From NCBI RefSeq assembly GCF_003231285.1, contig NZ_QKNS01000001.1:310001-374000 (forward strand): DNA of 64,000 nt, given 5' to 3'. A program made the position numbers and the translations under genes. The first letter of the stretch is position 1. The number at the start of each line of letters is the position of its first letter. The stretch is from Hymenobacter sediminis. Its GTDB lineage: Bacteria; Bacteroidota; Bacteroidia; Cytophagales; Hymenobacteraceae. The notes below the pieces were generated by a model. It was not told the origin of the DNA. It saw only the letters and a list, made by a program, of their open reading frames with translations, and did no database searches. Positions 56,147-64,000 of the stretch are shown piece after piece.

Positions 56147-56884
56147 ATGCCTGCTGTACCTGCGCTTACGTTTATTGGCCTGCATTATTGGGCTGGCTCC
56201 GGCCGCGAGTTTCAACAACTAGCCCATTTGCTGGCCCCCGACTACCCCTTCTTAGCTCCTGACTTGCCGGGTTTTGGGGCGGCTACTGAGCCGGGCAGCA
56301 GCTACTCGGTGGCCAGCTATGTGAAGGCGCTGGAGTCTTTTATTGCAGAGATTGGGGTAGGGCGCTACGTGTTAGTGGGCCACAGTATGGGCGGCAAAAT
56401 AGCCCTTGCCTTGGCCGCCCGGCAGCCGGCAGGCCTGGCCGGGGTAGCGCTGCTTAGCCCCTCGCCGCCCAGCCCCGAGCCACTTACCGACGAAGACCGG
56501 ATGACGAACATGAAGGCGTACGGCAAGCCCGACGAGGCCGAAAAGACCTTCCGGAAAATAACTGGCCGCCCCCTCACTGCCGCCATACACCAGCAGATTC
56601 TGGATGACAACCTGCGCAGCACCCGCCTGGCCTGGGATGCCTGGCTGCTGCACGGCAGCCGCGAAGACCTGAGTGCCCAGATGTGCAACGTGCAGGTGTC
56701 CTGCACTATCATTGTTGGCGACCAGGATGATGTAATGTCTCCCTCGGTGCACGGCCTGGAAACCCTACCCCTGCTACCCATTGGAACCCCGCTGGAAATT
56801 ATTGGTGGAGCCGGCCATTTACTTCCTTACGAAGCCCCAGCAGAGGTAGCCGAACTGCTCCGCGCGTTTGCTCAAGGGCTTTAG
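56147..56884 (+). CDS. alpha/beta hydrolase (esterase/lipase-like)
   Basis: A 245-residue soluble alpha/beta hydrolase. The oxyanion region is TFIGLHYWAGSGREF, the nucleophile serine lies in VGHSMGGKIAL, an acid in IIVGDQDDVM, and the catalytic His in IIGGAGHLLPYEAP. The ATG at 56147 opens MPAVPALTFIGL; an earlier in-frame start at 56102 adds a poor N-terminus. Substrate unknown. The pullulanase gene follows after 49 nt. Confidence 0.87.
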   Translation: MPAVPALTFIGLHYWAGSGREFQQLAHLLAPDYPFLAPDLPGFGAATEPGSSYSVASYVKALESFIAEIGVGRYVLVGHSMGGKIALALAARQPAGLAGVALLSPSPPSPEPLTDEDRMTNMKAYGKPDEAEKTFRKITGRPLTAAIHQQILDDNLRSTRLAWDAWLLHGSREDLSAQMCNVQVSCTIIVGDQDDVMSPSVHGLETLPLLPIGTPLEIIGGAGHLLPYEAPAEVAELLRAFAQGL

Positions 56885-56933
56885 GCAAACTGAACGCTTC
56901 GTGCTACGGTCCAAAAGCCCGAACTTAGAGGCT

Positions 56934-58943
56934 ATGACGTTTCGGACCTTTCTTACCCTCGTACTTGCCCTGACCTTTCTTACCACCTGCCGCACGGCCC
57001 GCGTTACCGATACCTACGCGGCTTACCCCACCTACAATGGCCCTGACTTGGGCCTGACGTTTACGAAAGGACAGGCCCGCCTGCGGGTATGGGCGCCCAC
57101 GGCCGAAAAGCTGCAGCTCAAACTCTACGCCGAAGGCACGGGCGGGGCCCCAGTAGCCGAGTACGCCATGCAGAAATCGACGGGCGGTACGTGGGTGTAC
57201 ACCCTGCCAGCTCAACCAGCCGGCCGGTTTTATGTGGTGCAGGCCACCATCAATGGCAAGCAGATGGCCGAAGTGCCCGACCCCTACGTGCACGCCGTGG
57301 GACTAAACGGCCAACGCGGGGCCCTGCTCGATCCGTCTGCCATCAGCCCCAGCCAGTGGGAAGAAGATTTGCGCCCCCGCCTCCAACAGCCCACTGACAT
57401 AGTCATCGGCGAAGCCCACATCCGCGACCTGACCATGCACCCGCAGTCGGGGGTGCGGCACAAGGGCAAGTTCCTGGGTGTGGCTGAAACCGGTACCCGC
57501 GGCCCTGCCGGCGTCAAAACCGGCCTCGACCACCTCACGGAGTTGGGAATTACGCACCTGCACCTGCTGCCTACCAACGACTTTGCTTCCATTGACGAAA
57601 GTCGGCTGGCGGAAAACCGCTACAACTGGGGCTACGACCCGCTGCACTACTCCGTGCCGGAGGGTTCCTTCGCCACCGACCCTACCGATCCGGCGGCGCG
57701 CATCCGGGAAATGAAACAGCTGGTACAAAGCCTGCATCAGCAAGGCTTGCGCCTGGTGCTTGATGTGGTGTACAACCACACCGCCGATGCCGGCCGCAGC
57801 TCCTTCGAGCAGCTAGTGCCCGGGTACTACTACCGCCACACCCCCGATGGGGGCTATTCCAATGCTTCGGCCTGCGGTAACGAGGTAGCCTCCGAGCGGC
57901 CCATGGTGCGTAAGCTCATCGTAGAGTCGGTGGCGTACTGGGCCCGCGAGTACCACGCGGATGGATTCCGGTTTGATTTAATGGGGGTGCTTGATTTGCA
58001 CACCATGCGCGCCGTGCGCGTAGCCCTCGACCAGGTTGACCATAGCATTCTGATGTACGGCGAGGGCTGGGCGGCCGGAGCCAGCCCGTTGCCGGAAGCT
58101 GAGCGGGCTCTCAAAGCCAACATCGGGAAACTGGACCGCGTGGCTGCGTTCAGCGACGAACTGCGCGACGGTGTGAAAGGCCATTTTGCCCGCCGCACGG
58201 AGCCGGGCTTTGCCAGCGGGCAGCCGGGGCTGGAAGAAAGCGTCAAGTTTGGGATTGTAGCAGCTACCCAGCATACGCAGCTCGACTACAGCAAAGTCAA
58301 TTACTCCAAAGTGCCCTGGGCTACCTCGCCTCTGCAAACGATCAACTATGTAGCCTGCCACGACGATCAGGTGCTCTGGGATAAGCTGGCCGCTTCTAAC
58401 CCCGCCGCCTCCGAGGCCGACCGAATGAAGATGGATTTGCTCAGCAATACCATCGTGTTTATGTCGCAGGGTATCCCGTTTCTGCCCGTTGGAGATGAGT
58501 TTCTGCGGACCAAAGGCGGCTCGCACAACTCTTACAACGAGCCCGATGCAGTTAATCAGATAGACTGGAGCCGCAAGACTGACTACGCGCGCATCTATGC
58601 GTTTTACCGCCAGCTGATTGCCCTGCGCCGTGCCCACCCGGCTTTCCGGCTACCCACCCAGGAGCTGGTGCAGCGGCACCTGGAGTTTCTGCCCAACCTG
58701 CCCGCCACTACCATTGGCTACCGCCTGAAAGACCACGCCGGCGGCGATGCCTGGGACACGATTGTGGTGCTGTTCAATGGCAACCGCCAGCCGGCCCGCC
58801 TGCCCATTCCTGCCGGCCGCTACTCCGTAATTCTGGCCGAAGATCAAATCAATCCTCAAGGTATCCGGCAGGTAGAAGGGGTAGGCGAAACCCTGACCGT
58901 AGAAGTGCCCGCCTCCTCTGCCCTGATTCTGGTAAAAAAGTAA
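56934..58943 (+). CDS. pulA: type I pullulanase (GH13)
   Basis: A 669-residue GH13 enzyme that splits alpha-1,6 branches of pullulan, starch or glycogen. The signal region is at 1-18, ending LTTC, which may be a weak lipobox. A starch-binding-like N-terminal beta domain is followed by a CBM48-type region (LRVWAPTAEKLQLKLY). The type I pullulanase marker YNWGYDP is present. Catalytic regions are DVVYNHT, DGFRFDLMGV (nucleophile Asp), MYGEGWAAG (acid/base Glu) and NYVACHDDQVLWD. The ATG at 56934 is preferred over 56868. The enzyme is probably periplasmic or surface-bound. Confidence 0.95.
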   Translation: MTFRTFLTLVLALTFLTTCRTARVTDTYAAYPTYNGPDLGLTFTKGQARLRVWAPTAEKLQLKLYAEGTGGAPVAEYAMQKSTGGTWVYTLPAQPAGRFYVVQATINGKQMAEVPDPYVHAVGLNGQRGALLDPSAISPSQWEEDLRPRLQQPTDIVIGEAHIRDLTMHPQSGVRHKGKFLGVAETGTRGPAGVKTGLDHLTELGITHLHLLPTNDFASIDESRLAENRYNWGYDPLHYSVPEGSFATDPTDPAARIREMKQLVQSLHQQGLRLVLDVVYNHTADAGRSSFEQLVPGYYYRHTPDGGYSNASACGNEVASERPMVRKLIVESVAYWAREYHADGFRFDLMGVLDLHTMRAVRVALDQVDHSILMYGEGWAAGASPLPEAERALKANIGKLDRVAAFSDELRDGVKGHFARRTEPGFASGQPGLEESVKFGIVAATQHTQLDYSKVNYSKVPWATSPLQTINYVACHDDQVLWDKLAASNPAASEADRMKMDLLSNTIVFMSQGIPFLPVGDEFLRTKGGSHNSYNEPDAVNQIDWSRKTDYARIYAFYRQLIALRRAHPAFRLPTQELVQRHLEFLPNLPATTIGYRLKDHAGGDAWDTIVVLFNGNRQPARLPIPAGRYSVILAEDQINPQGIRQVEGVGETLTVEVPASSALILVKK

Positions 58944-58970
58944 TGAAGTAGAGGTCCGCAAAGCTGCTTC

Positions 58971-59055
58971 TTAGTTCCTACCCCCAATCAAGCCACAAGC
59001 CCTTACCTCCTTGCTGGAAGTAAGGGCTTGTGGCTTGATTGGGGGTAGGAACTAA
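58971..59055. repeat. perfect 36-bp inverted repeat between converging genes
   Basis: Left arm 58971-59006 (TTAGTTCCTACCCCCAATCA onward) and right arm 59020-59055 are exact complements across a 13-nt loop. It lies between the pullulanase and patatin stops and would give an exceptionally stable RNA hairpin on both strands. There is no strong T-run, so it is not a classic terminator. Confidence 0.9.
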
Positions 59056-59099
59056 GGAGAAGACTAACGTTGTAGTACTTACCCAGCAGAATACTTTAC

Positions 59100-61436
59100 T
59101 TACTCCAACGACCGCTCGCGGAAGAGGACGTAGCCGATGTGGGCAAAGACACCGAAACGGTGGTTTTTGTCGTCGTAGTGGATGGCCTGCACGGAGAGGG
59201 GCCCTACGGGGGTTTGGTACACCAGTCCAGTCATGAGGGTGAGGTAGGGACGGCTTACGCTGTTGGAGCGGCGTACCAATACCGGGTTATCGTAAGCAGG
59301 CCGCCAGGGGCGCACCAGCACGTGGGCAAAGCCCTCGGTGCGCCACTCCAGTCCCCGAAAAACACCCTTTACATAGCGCAGGCCAGCTCCTGCATAGGCC
59401 GTGCCCCGGTAATTATCGAGGAAAAGGGTTCGGGAGTCGGGCAGGGGTAGGAAAGCGGCTGAAGTAGTAAGGGAAGAGCGGTAGGTAGCAAAAGGCCCTT
59501 GGGTGCTGGCCACAGCATCAAGTAAGTAACCCCAGGCATGAGTTTTAGCACCCACCGAGTCGCTCTTGGAAAGCGAGAAATACTGTTCTGAGAACAATGA
59601 AGCCCGAACCCAGCGTTGGTTTTTTGTCCGGCCCTGAACATCATTGGCCGTAGAGCCCGGATCGTATTTCTCTTGCCCCGTGATGCCCCGGAAAGCAAAC
59701 TCCACCCGGCGGCCTTTGGTAGCATACTGGCGTCGGTCGAGGGAGTTACGCTCGAAGCGTAGCCCTGCGGTTATGCCCTGAAAGCGGTTCAGGTCCAGCT
59801 CATCGGAGCTGCTAACCTCACGGGTATTGGCAAACCGGTCGCGGTCCGTGAAGGCCCCAATATCCAGGATGTAGCGGCTGCGGTAGTTAGGGCTGATACC
59901 GATGTTGAGGGACGTTTTCAGGTCGCGCTGCACCAATTGGCTGGTTTCGGCATTTTGGCCCAGCAGGCCACCAGTATCCTGGTAGTTTAGGTTGTTGAAG
60001 GTAATAAGCGGCTCGAAGTACAGCGGAATCCGGCCCGGTACGCTTACCCGGAATGAGCCCTGCACGGCGTTGTAAAAGCGGCCCACCGTGGCATTGGCGC
60101 GCACCGTGTAGAGGTAGCGGCTAAGGTAGCGGTAAGCCCCACCCAGGTAAAAGTTGCTCATGGAGCGGGAGGAAAGCAGCACGCCCAGGTCGGCGGTGAG
60201 GTTGTTTGCTTGACGTGCGTCAATATTAAGACCGTAGCCCTTCTGCTGCTCGGAGTAGCGCACCCGTGGGTACACATTGGTAAAGAAATCGTTGCTGACA
60301 AGTCGGAAGTAGCCTTCCTCAATGTCGCTGGGCGTGTAAGTGGAGCCAGTGCGCTGGAAGAAACGGCGCACAAACTCCTGTTGCTGGCGGGGTAGGCCCT
60401 GCACCGTTACACTGGTGAAATCGGGGCGCGGGGCACGCTCCTGAAAGGCGCGGCGGCGCTGCTGCAAGGCCAGCGTGTCTTCACGGCGCGGAATGCGTTT
60501 GAGCATCAGGGCTAATTTATCCTGGGCTGCGTTTTCGCCTAGGGCCACCAGCCGGCGTACCCGCCCGAAGTCGGCGGCGGTGTAATCCGTTAGGTCGGGC
60601 TGAATGAAGATGCCATTCGGGCCCACCGACAGCGTATCAGCACCATTCGAGCCCAGGAAAATCAGGGTGCTGGTTAGTAGCTGGTCATCTTTCTCCTTGG
60701 GGTATTTGCGGTACGCCACGTCGCCCACATTCACCCCAATAATTACATCGGGCTTAAACTCGTCCTTGATAACGCCGGTAGGAAAGTTGTCAACTACGGC
60801 TCCGTCAAAAAGGTAACGTCCATCTTCCTGTCGGATGGGGCGGAAGGCTAACGGGAAGGCCATGGAGTTACGCACCGCATCGGAGAGGGAGCCATTGCGC
60901 TGCACCACCTTCTGGCGCGTGAATACCTCTGAGGCCACGGCCCGGTAGGGCACAAACAGGTTATCGAAGTTATAATTGGCAATGGCGCCGGCCGGTGCCA
61001 GCATGGTAGCCAGCACATAGTTCAGGGTAGCATCGTTGATGATGCGCGGCGTTACGCGGGTGCGAAACGAGGAATCAATAGAAAGACCCAGGTGCAAGGC
61101 CGCCGGCGAAGGGTCGGCATCGTAGAAGTTGAACACCTTGCCTTCCAGGGGGCGGTTGGCCACCCAGTTCTGAAACTCAGGCTTAAGCACTATTTCCTCG
61201 ATTTCCGCGGGCGAGTACCCGGCTGCGTACATGCCACCCACAATGGCGCCCATGCTGGTACCCACAATGTAGTCGATGGGGATGCGGTTCTTCTCCAGCA
61301 CTTTGAGTACGCCTACGTGGGCCAAACCCTTGGCCCCGCCCCCACTCAATACAAGGCCTACTTTTTGGGCCCGCACGGCCGGAGCACCCACAAGCCAGAG
61401 GCACAGTAGTAAAAGAAAACGGTATTGTTTCGGCAT
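59100..61436 (-). CDS. patatin-like phospholipase fused to an outer-membrane beta-barrel
   Basis: A 778-residue protein with a signal peptide (about 1-24, ending VRAQ). The patatin domain (about 26-330) has the oxyanion loop GGGAKG (32-37), nucleophile Ser61 in GTSMG, and catalytic Asp211 in DGAVVDN. A POTRA-like segment (about 390-460, VTVQGLPRQQQEFVRRFFQRTGSTYT) leads to a BamA/Omp85-type beta-barrel (to residue 778, ending YVLFRERSLE). The layout is like P. aeruginosa PlpD, a type V-d-like phospholipase that may expose or release its patatin part. The ATG at 61436 is used. Confidence 0.92.
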   Translation of the reverse strand: MPKQYRFLLLLCLWLVGAPAVRAQKVGLVLSGGGAKGLAHVGVLKVLEKNRIPIDYIVGTSMGAIVGGMYAAGYSPAEIEEIVLKPEFQNWVANRPLEGKVFNFYDADPSPAALHLGLSIDSSFRTRVTPRIINDATLNYVLATMLAPAGAIANYNFDNLFVPYRAVASEVFTRQKVVQRNGSLSDAVRNSMAFPLAFRPIRQEDGRYLFDGAVVDNFPTGVIKDEFKPDVIIGVNVGDVAYRKYPKEKDDQLLTSTLIFLGSNGADTLSVGPNGIFIQPDLTDYTAADFGRVRRLVALGENAAQDKLALMLKRIPRREDTLALQQRRRAFQERAPRPDFTSVTVQGLPRQQQEFVRRFFQRTGSTYTPSDIEEGYFRLVSNDFFTNVYPRVRYSEQQKGYGLNIDARQANNLTADLGVLLSSRSMSNFYLGGAYRYLSRYLYTVRANATVGRFYNAVQGSFRVSVPGRIPLYFEPLITFNNLNYQDTGGLLGQNAETSQLVQRDLKTSLNIGISPNYRSRYILDIGAFTDRDRFANTREVSSSDELDLNRFQGITAGLRFERNSLDRRQYATKGRRVEFAFRGITGQEKYDPGSTANDVQGRTKNQRWVRASLFSEQYFSLSKSDSVGAKTHAWGYLLDAVASTQGPFATYRSSLTTSAAFLPLPDSRTLFLDNYRGTAYAGAGLRYVKGVFRGLEWRTEGFAHVLVRPWRPAYDNPVLVRRSNSVSRPYLTLMTGLVYQTPVGPLSVQAIHYDDKNHRFGVFAHIGYVLFRERSLE

Positions 61437-61641
61437 ATAGTCCGGTAGTAGAAAACGTGAAAAGCCCCGGTAGCGGGGCGCGTTTCCTACGCATACGACT
61501 GGGCGGAGTTGCCGGGTATCCGGCGAAATACTGAACTGGCCCGACGAATGGCCCAGAGCTAGCTGCAAAGGCTTTAAGCTCAGCGCTAGCAGCCAGCTTA
61601 GGTGCAGCTCCAGTCACCAGCAAAACGGGTGCTGGCCGGGG

Positions 61642-62013
61642 CTACCATTTCTTGAAGATGACGTACACAGCGGCCACCAGCAAAGCAAACCCTACCACGT
61701 GGTTCCAAGCCAGCTTATCGGTTTTGAAAACATACACGGCGCAGAGCGTGAATACGGTCAGGGAAATAACCTCCTGAATGACCTTGAGCTGAAACAGGCT
61801 GAACGGTCCGCCATTTTCCTCAAACCCAATGCGGTTGGCCGGTACCTGAAACACATATTCGAAAAACGCTAGCCCCCAGCTAATCAGAATTACGCCTACC
61901 AACCCCAACCCATGCAGCCAGCTGATTTTCTTGAACTGCAAGTGCCCATACCAGGCAAACGTCATGAACAGGTTGGAAATCAGGAGCAGAGCAATAGTGC
62001 TGAGGCTTTTCAT
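61642..62013 (-). CDS. DUF486 (DMT-type) small membrane protein
   Basis: A 123-residue protein with four transmembrane helices matching DUF486, a small drug/metabolite transporter-like family: TIALLLISNLFMTFAWYGHL, GLVGVILISWGLAFFEYVFQVPANRIG, QLKVIQEVISLTVFTLCAVYVF, and HVVGFALLVAAVYVIFKKW. The highly conserved centre FEYVFQVPANRIG is present. Transport substrate unknown. A leader with TTCACCATCTCACCATTTCC precedes the ATG. Confidence 0.92.
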   Translation of the reverse strand: MKSLSTIALLLISNLFMTFAWYGHLQFKKISWLHGLGLVGVILISWGLAFFEYVFQVPANRIGFEENGGPFSLFQLKVIQEVISLTVFTLCAVYVFKTDKLAWNHVVGFALLVAAVYVIFKKW

Positions 62014-62265
62014 GGAAATGGTGAGATGGTGAAGTTGATGCGCTGGCGGCTACCCCCTACCGCCTGTTCAAGCTCCTGTTGGGCAGCTCCTGGGTAGAAA
62101 TAGGCGGTACAAGCAGCTAAAGATCCTGCCGGGCAGGCTAATTGTTCAGCAAAGGTGCTACTCTACCAGGGCTTTGAACGAATACAAGGGGTAGGCCGAT
62201 TCACTGTCTCGCCAGGGCTTCCGCGCATCTGGAACTCCAAGCTCACTATTTCACCAGTTCGTTAC

Positions 62266-63243
62266 CTAGTCTTCGTGGCCGGCTATGGGGGTAGGAGGTG
62301 CCTGCTCGGCTTGCTTGGCCTCGAGGGCTAGGCGCTGTTGCTCCTTCTCAGAGGGCGTGCGGGGTAGGGCGTTGAGGTCGGGCTGGCCGGCATCCACCCA
62401 AGCTGTGTACCAGAAAGCGCCCACCAAGCGCAAAGCTAGTCGCATCTGCCGCTCCACCTGCCCATTCAGGCGCTGGTGATACTCGCGGGCAAAGTCGCGG
62501 GAGTAGGTGCGTACCGTGAGGTTGCCGCGCTGCTCGAAGCCGTATTTTCGGTCTTCGGGCATCTTTCGGCTTAACTCCCGCTCAACTCCCAGTACCGAAT
62601 CGACAGCTGCATGGGAACGGCCTACCGCCGCCCAAATCGTTTGGGTGGGGCGGTCGAGGTAGGGTGCCGGGCCAGTGAAGAAATCGTAACCAGAGCTAAG
62701 CAACTCAGGCAGGCGGCTTTCCCACAGAGCATGAATGCCGCGCTGCCCCGTCAGCTGCCCGTTGTAATTGTGGGTGGTGTGCAGGGGCACACAGGCATCG
62801 GCAATATAATGGCCCAGGTCGGCCGAGAGGTGCAGAATCCGGTCGGTGTCGTGGGCCTGAAAAGCGGCCGTGAGCTGGCCTTTCATGCGCACCACCTGCC
62901 AGGGCACAATGCCGTGCTTCAGCAACGAATCTTCCCCGAGTTGGGCCACTGCATCGGGGTAGAAGCGGGGCAGTTTATGCACGGCTGAGTCACCGTACAC
63001 GTCTACATCTAGGAAGTGACGCGGCGCCTCGCCGGGTACCACCGTGCGACGCGAATCGGGCCGGGTGGCGTTATCAGTGAGGTAGTCGATGTTAGCCTTA
63101 TAGAAGCCTATCATTTCAGGCGGCAGTGTAAACACAGCCAGCCGGTTAATGAGCCGATGACTGAAAAAGCCCCAGGCCTGCGCCGCATTGGAGGAGGTCA
63201 GCACGAGCACTCCTGTTATAGAGAGTAGGAATAAACGTCGCAT
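62266..63243 (-). CDS. zinc-dependent phospholipase C-like secreted protein
   Basis: A 325-residue protein with a signal peptide ending QAWGFF. Mature zinc-dependent phospholipase C/S1-P1-type enzymes start with a zinc-binding Trp, and Trp24 just after the likely cut at AQA fits. Further zinc ligands are probable in GFFSHRLINRLAV, RHFLDVDVYGD and LSADLGHYIADACVPLHTTHNY. The C-terminal 30 residues are polar. Family membership is good; whether it acts on lipids or nucleic acids is not shown. Confidence 0.82.
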   Translation of the reverse strand: MRRLFLLSITGVLVLTSSNAAQAWGFFSHRLINRLAVFTLPPEMIGFYKANIDYLTDNATRPDSRRTVVPGEAPRHFLDVDVYGDSAVHKLPRFYPDAVAQLGEDSLLKHGIVPWQVVRMKGQLTAAFQAHDTDRILHLSADLGHYIADACVPLHTTHNYNGQLTGQRGIHALWESRLPELLSSGYDFFTGPAPYLDRPTQTIWAAVGRSHAAVDSVLGVERELSRKMPEDRKYGFEQRGNLTVRTYSRDFAREYHQRLNGQVERQMRLALRLVGAFWYTAWVDAGQPDLNALPRTPSEKEQQRLALEAKQAEQAPPTPIAGHED

Positions 63244-63275
63244 AAGAGATTGTTAGATAGATAAGAATAAGCCTG

Positions 63276-64000
63276 TTACCAGGAAATAACTTGAAAATCA
63301 GTTAGCAGTCGGCAGGGTTGGTGCTTAGCGTCCAGGCCCACGTAGCTAGCATAGCTGCCGTCCCCAAAGCCTGTAGAGAAGGCGGCCACTGTATCGGGCG
63401 GTATGCCATATAAGAAACCCGGACTCGGCGAGCTTGTGTCGAGTCGAAAGCTGGTAACCATCAGGTTTTCCGATGCCGACTTGCCGGCCAGATACCGATT
63501 CAGCGGCTCAATGCTGGCCGCGTCCATAAAAAAGGCCATGCCTGCATCAACTGGGTAGCCATAGTATTCTTTACTGCGGAGCGGAAGCGGCTTCTGGCCG
63601 GGTAATAGCGCTGGCTCCCAACTTACTACGGGCGCATCCGAGAACAAAATGCGGGCAAAAGCTACCCGCTCGTCGCCGTTGAAGCGGGCCAGGGCTAACT
63701 CTACTGGAAACCTGCCCCGGGGAAACCGGGTCATAAATGGCTGGGTCTCCGAATGCAGCGAAACTGGATCGGCGGCCACTATTTGCCCCGATGAAACCGG
63801 CAGGTTACCAAGAAACCGACTTTGCAGCTTAAGCTGCTGACTATCTTGATTGATTTGAGTGCCCGGAAAAAAGCTGGTTTCAAAGATGGCTGGCTCGGCT
63901 TCCACCGAATAAGGGAGCTGCCTGACTGTTGCCCGTCCTGGTGATAGAACATAGCCCACAGCGTCAGGCGAAGTAGAGGTAGTAGGGTTGGTGCACCCAC
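63276..64000 (-). CDS. DUF4241-domain lipoprotein, 5' end cut by window
   Basis: The frame is open from the TAA at 63276-63278 to the window edge (241 codons). The last codons before the edge read GCTNPTTSTSPDAVGYVLSP, which looks like a lipoprotein Cys followed by a flexible linker, so the true start lies outside. The body has DUF4241 features: FPVELALARFNGDERVAFARILFSDAPVVSWEPALLP, YYGYPVDAGMAFFMDAASIE, and FGDGSYASYVGLDAKHQPCRLLTDFQVI at the end. Function unknown; the family appears in some immunity-type contexts, but none is visible here. A GTG at 63959 is not considered the start. Confidence 0.8.
   Translation of the reverse strand, partial: GCTNPTTSTSPDAVGYVLSPGRATVRQLPYSVEAEPAIFETSFFPGTQINQDSQQLKLQSRFLGNLPVSSGQIVAADPVSLHSETQPFMTRFPRGRFPVELALARFNGDERVAFARILFSDAPVVSWEPALLPGQKPLPLRSKEYYGYPVDAGMAFFMDAASIEPLNRYLAGKSASENLMVTSFRLDTSSPSPGFLYGIPPDTVAAFSTGFGDGSYASYVGLDAKHQPCRLLTDFQVISW

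Noticed and set aside
63276..64000. DUF4241 protein as a toxin-immunity gene
   Set aside because: No toxin, effector or polymorphic-toxin partner is visible in the window, and the preceding residues suggest an ordinary lipoprotein.

Overview
The window looks like a chromosomal segment from a GC-rich Bacteroidota bacterium of the Cytophagales, most likely Hymenobacter or a close relative. The evidence is a type IX secretion (gliding-motility) C-terminal sorting domain, DUF2490 and DUF4241 proteins, DUF692/MNIO and M16 peptidase arrangements typical of the group, almost no Shine-Dalgarno sequences, and -7 promoter elements of the TAnnTTTG type. No rRNA, tRNA, CRISPR, phage or transposase gene was found. 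The genus is inferred from protein style, not from a marker gene.

Region 1 (1-18.2 kb) is a scattered molybdenum-cofactor and formate-dehydrogenase island. It holds a single-subunit FdhF/YdeP-type molybdopterin oxidoreductase (cut by the left edge), fdhD, a MoeB-rhodanese fusion, a MOT1-type molybdate/sulfate transporter, moaA, moaD, moaE, a MobB-like/MobA fusion, moaC and moeA. Together these cover molybdate uptake, pterin synthesis, dithiolene formation, Mo insertion, nucleotide addition and sulfuration. Between them sit a GH88 hydrolase, a ClpP paralogue, an ECF sigma factor with a small partner, and a lipid-anchored or membrane-bound alpha/beta hydrolase.

Region 2 (18.2-31.7 kb) holds a hybrid two-component kinase, then the most interesting locus: a 52-residue secreted or lipidated peptide ending in a CPACGLG tail (22705-22863), followed 24 nt later, in the same frame, by a DUF692/MNIO multinuclear iron enzyme (21550-22680). 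This looks like a minimal cysteine-modifying RiPP-type operon. Next come a large type IX-secreted repeat protein, an OFA-family (oxalate/formate-type) MFS transporter with its own 51-residue single-helix partner, a cell-wall amidase, a lipoprotein and a TonB C-terminal-domain protein.

Region 3 (32-38 kb) is a methionine unit: metH and metF on the minus strand, with a clear SAM-I riboswitch in the metH leader. A PA14-OmpA envelope protein is transcribed divergently.

Region 4 (39-48.8 kb) contains an old-yellow-enzyme reductase, a probable sugar-oxidation cluster (SDR, gluconate-2-dehydrogenase subunit 3-like, GMC oxidoreductase, GH1-like glycosidase) and a pair of M16 peptidases, one with and one without the zinc motif.

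Region 5 (48.8-64 kb) has a catalase and an OxyR with both redox cysteines at residues 199 and 208. OxyR-type ATAG-n7-CTAT sites lie in front of both genes. A CusRS-like two-component pair, a TlpA thioredoxin, an esterase, a type I pullulanase, a patatin/beta-barrel protein, a DUF486 membrane protein, a phospholipase C-like protein and a DUF4241 lipoprotein (cut by the right edge) complete the window.

At least four copies of one roughly 90-bp inverted-repeat element with a conserved 34-nt loop (5.7, 14.9, 33.7 and 54.3 kb), plus related families, are spread through intergenic spaces and probably represent REP/MITE-like mobile repeats.
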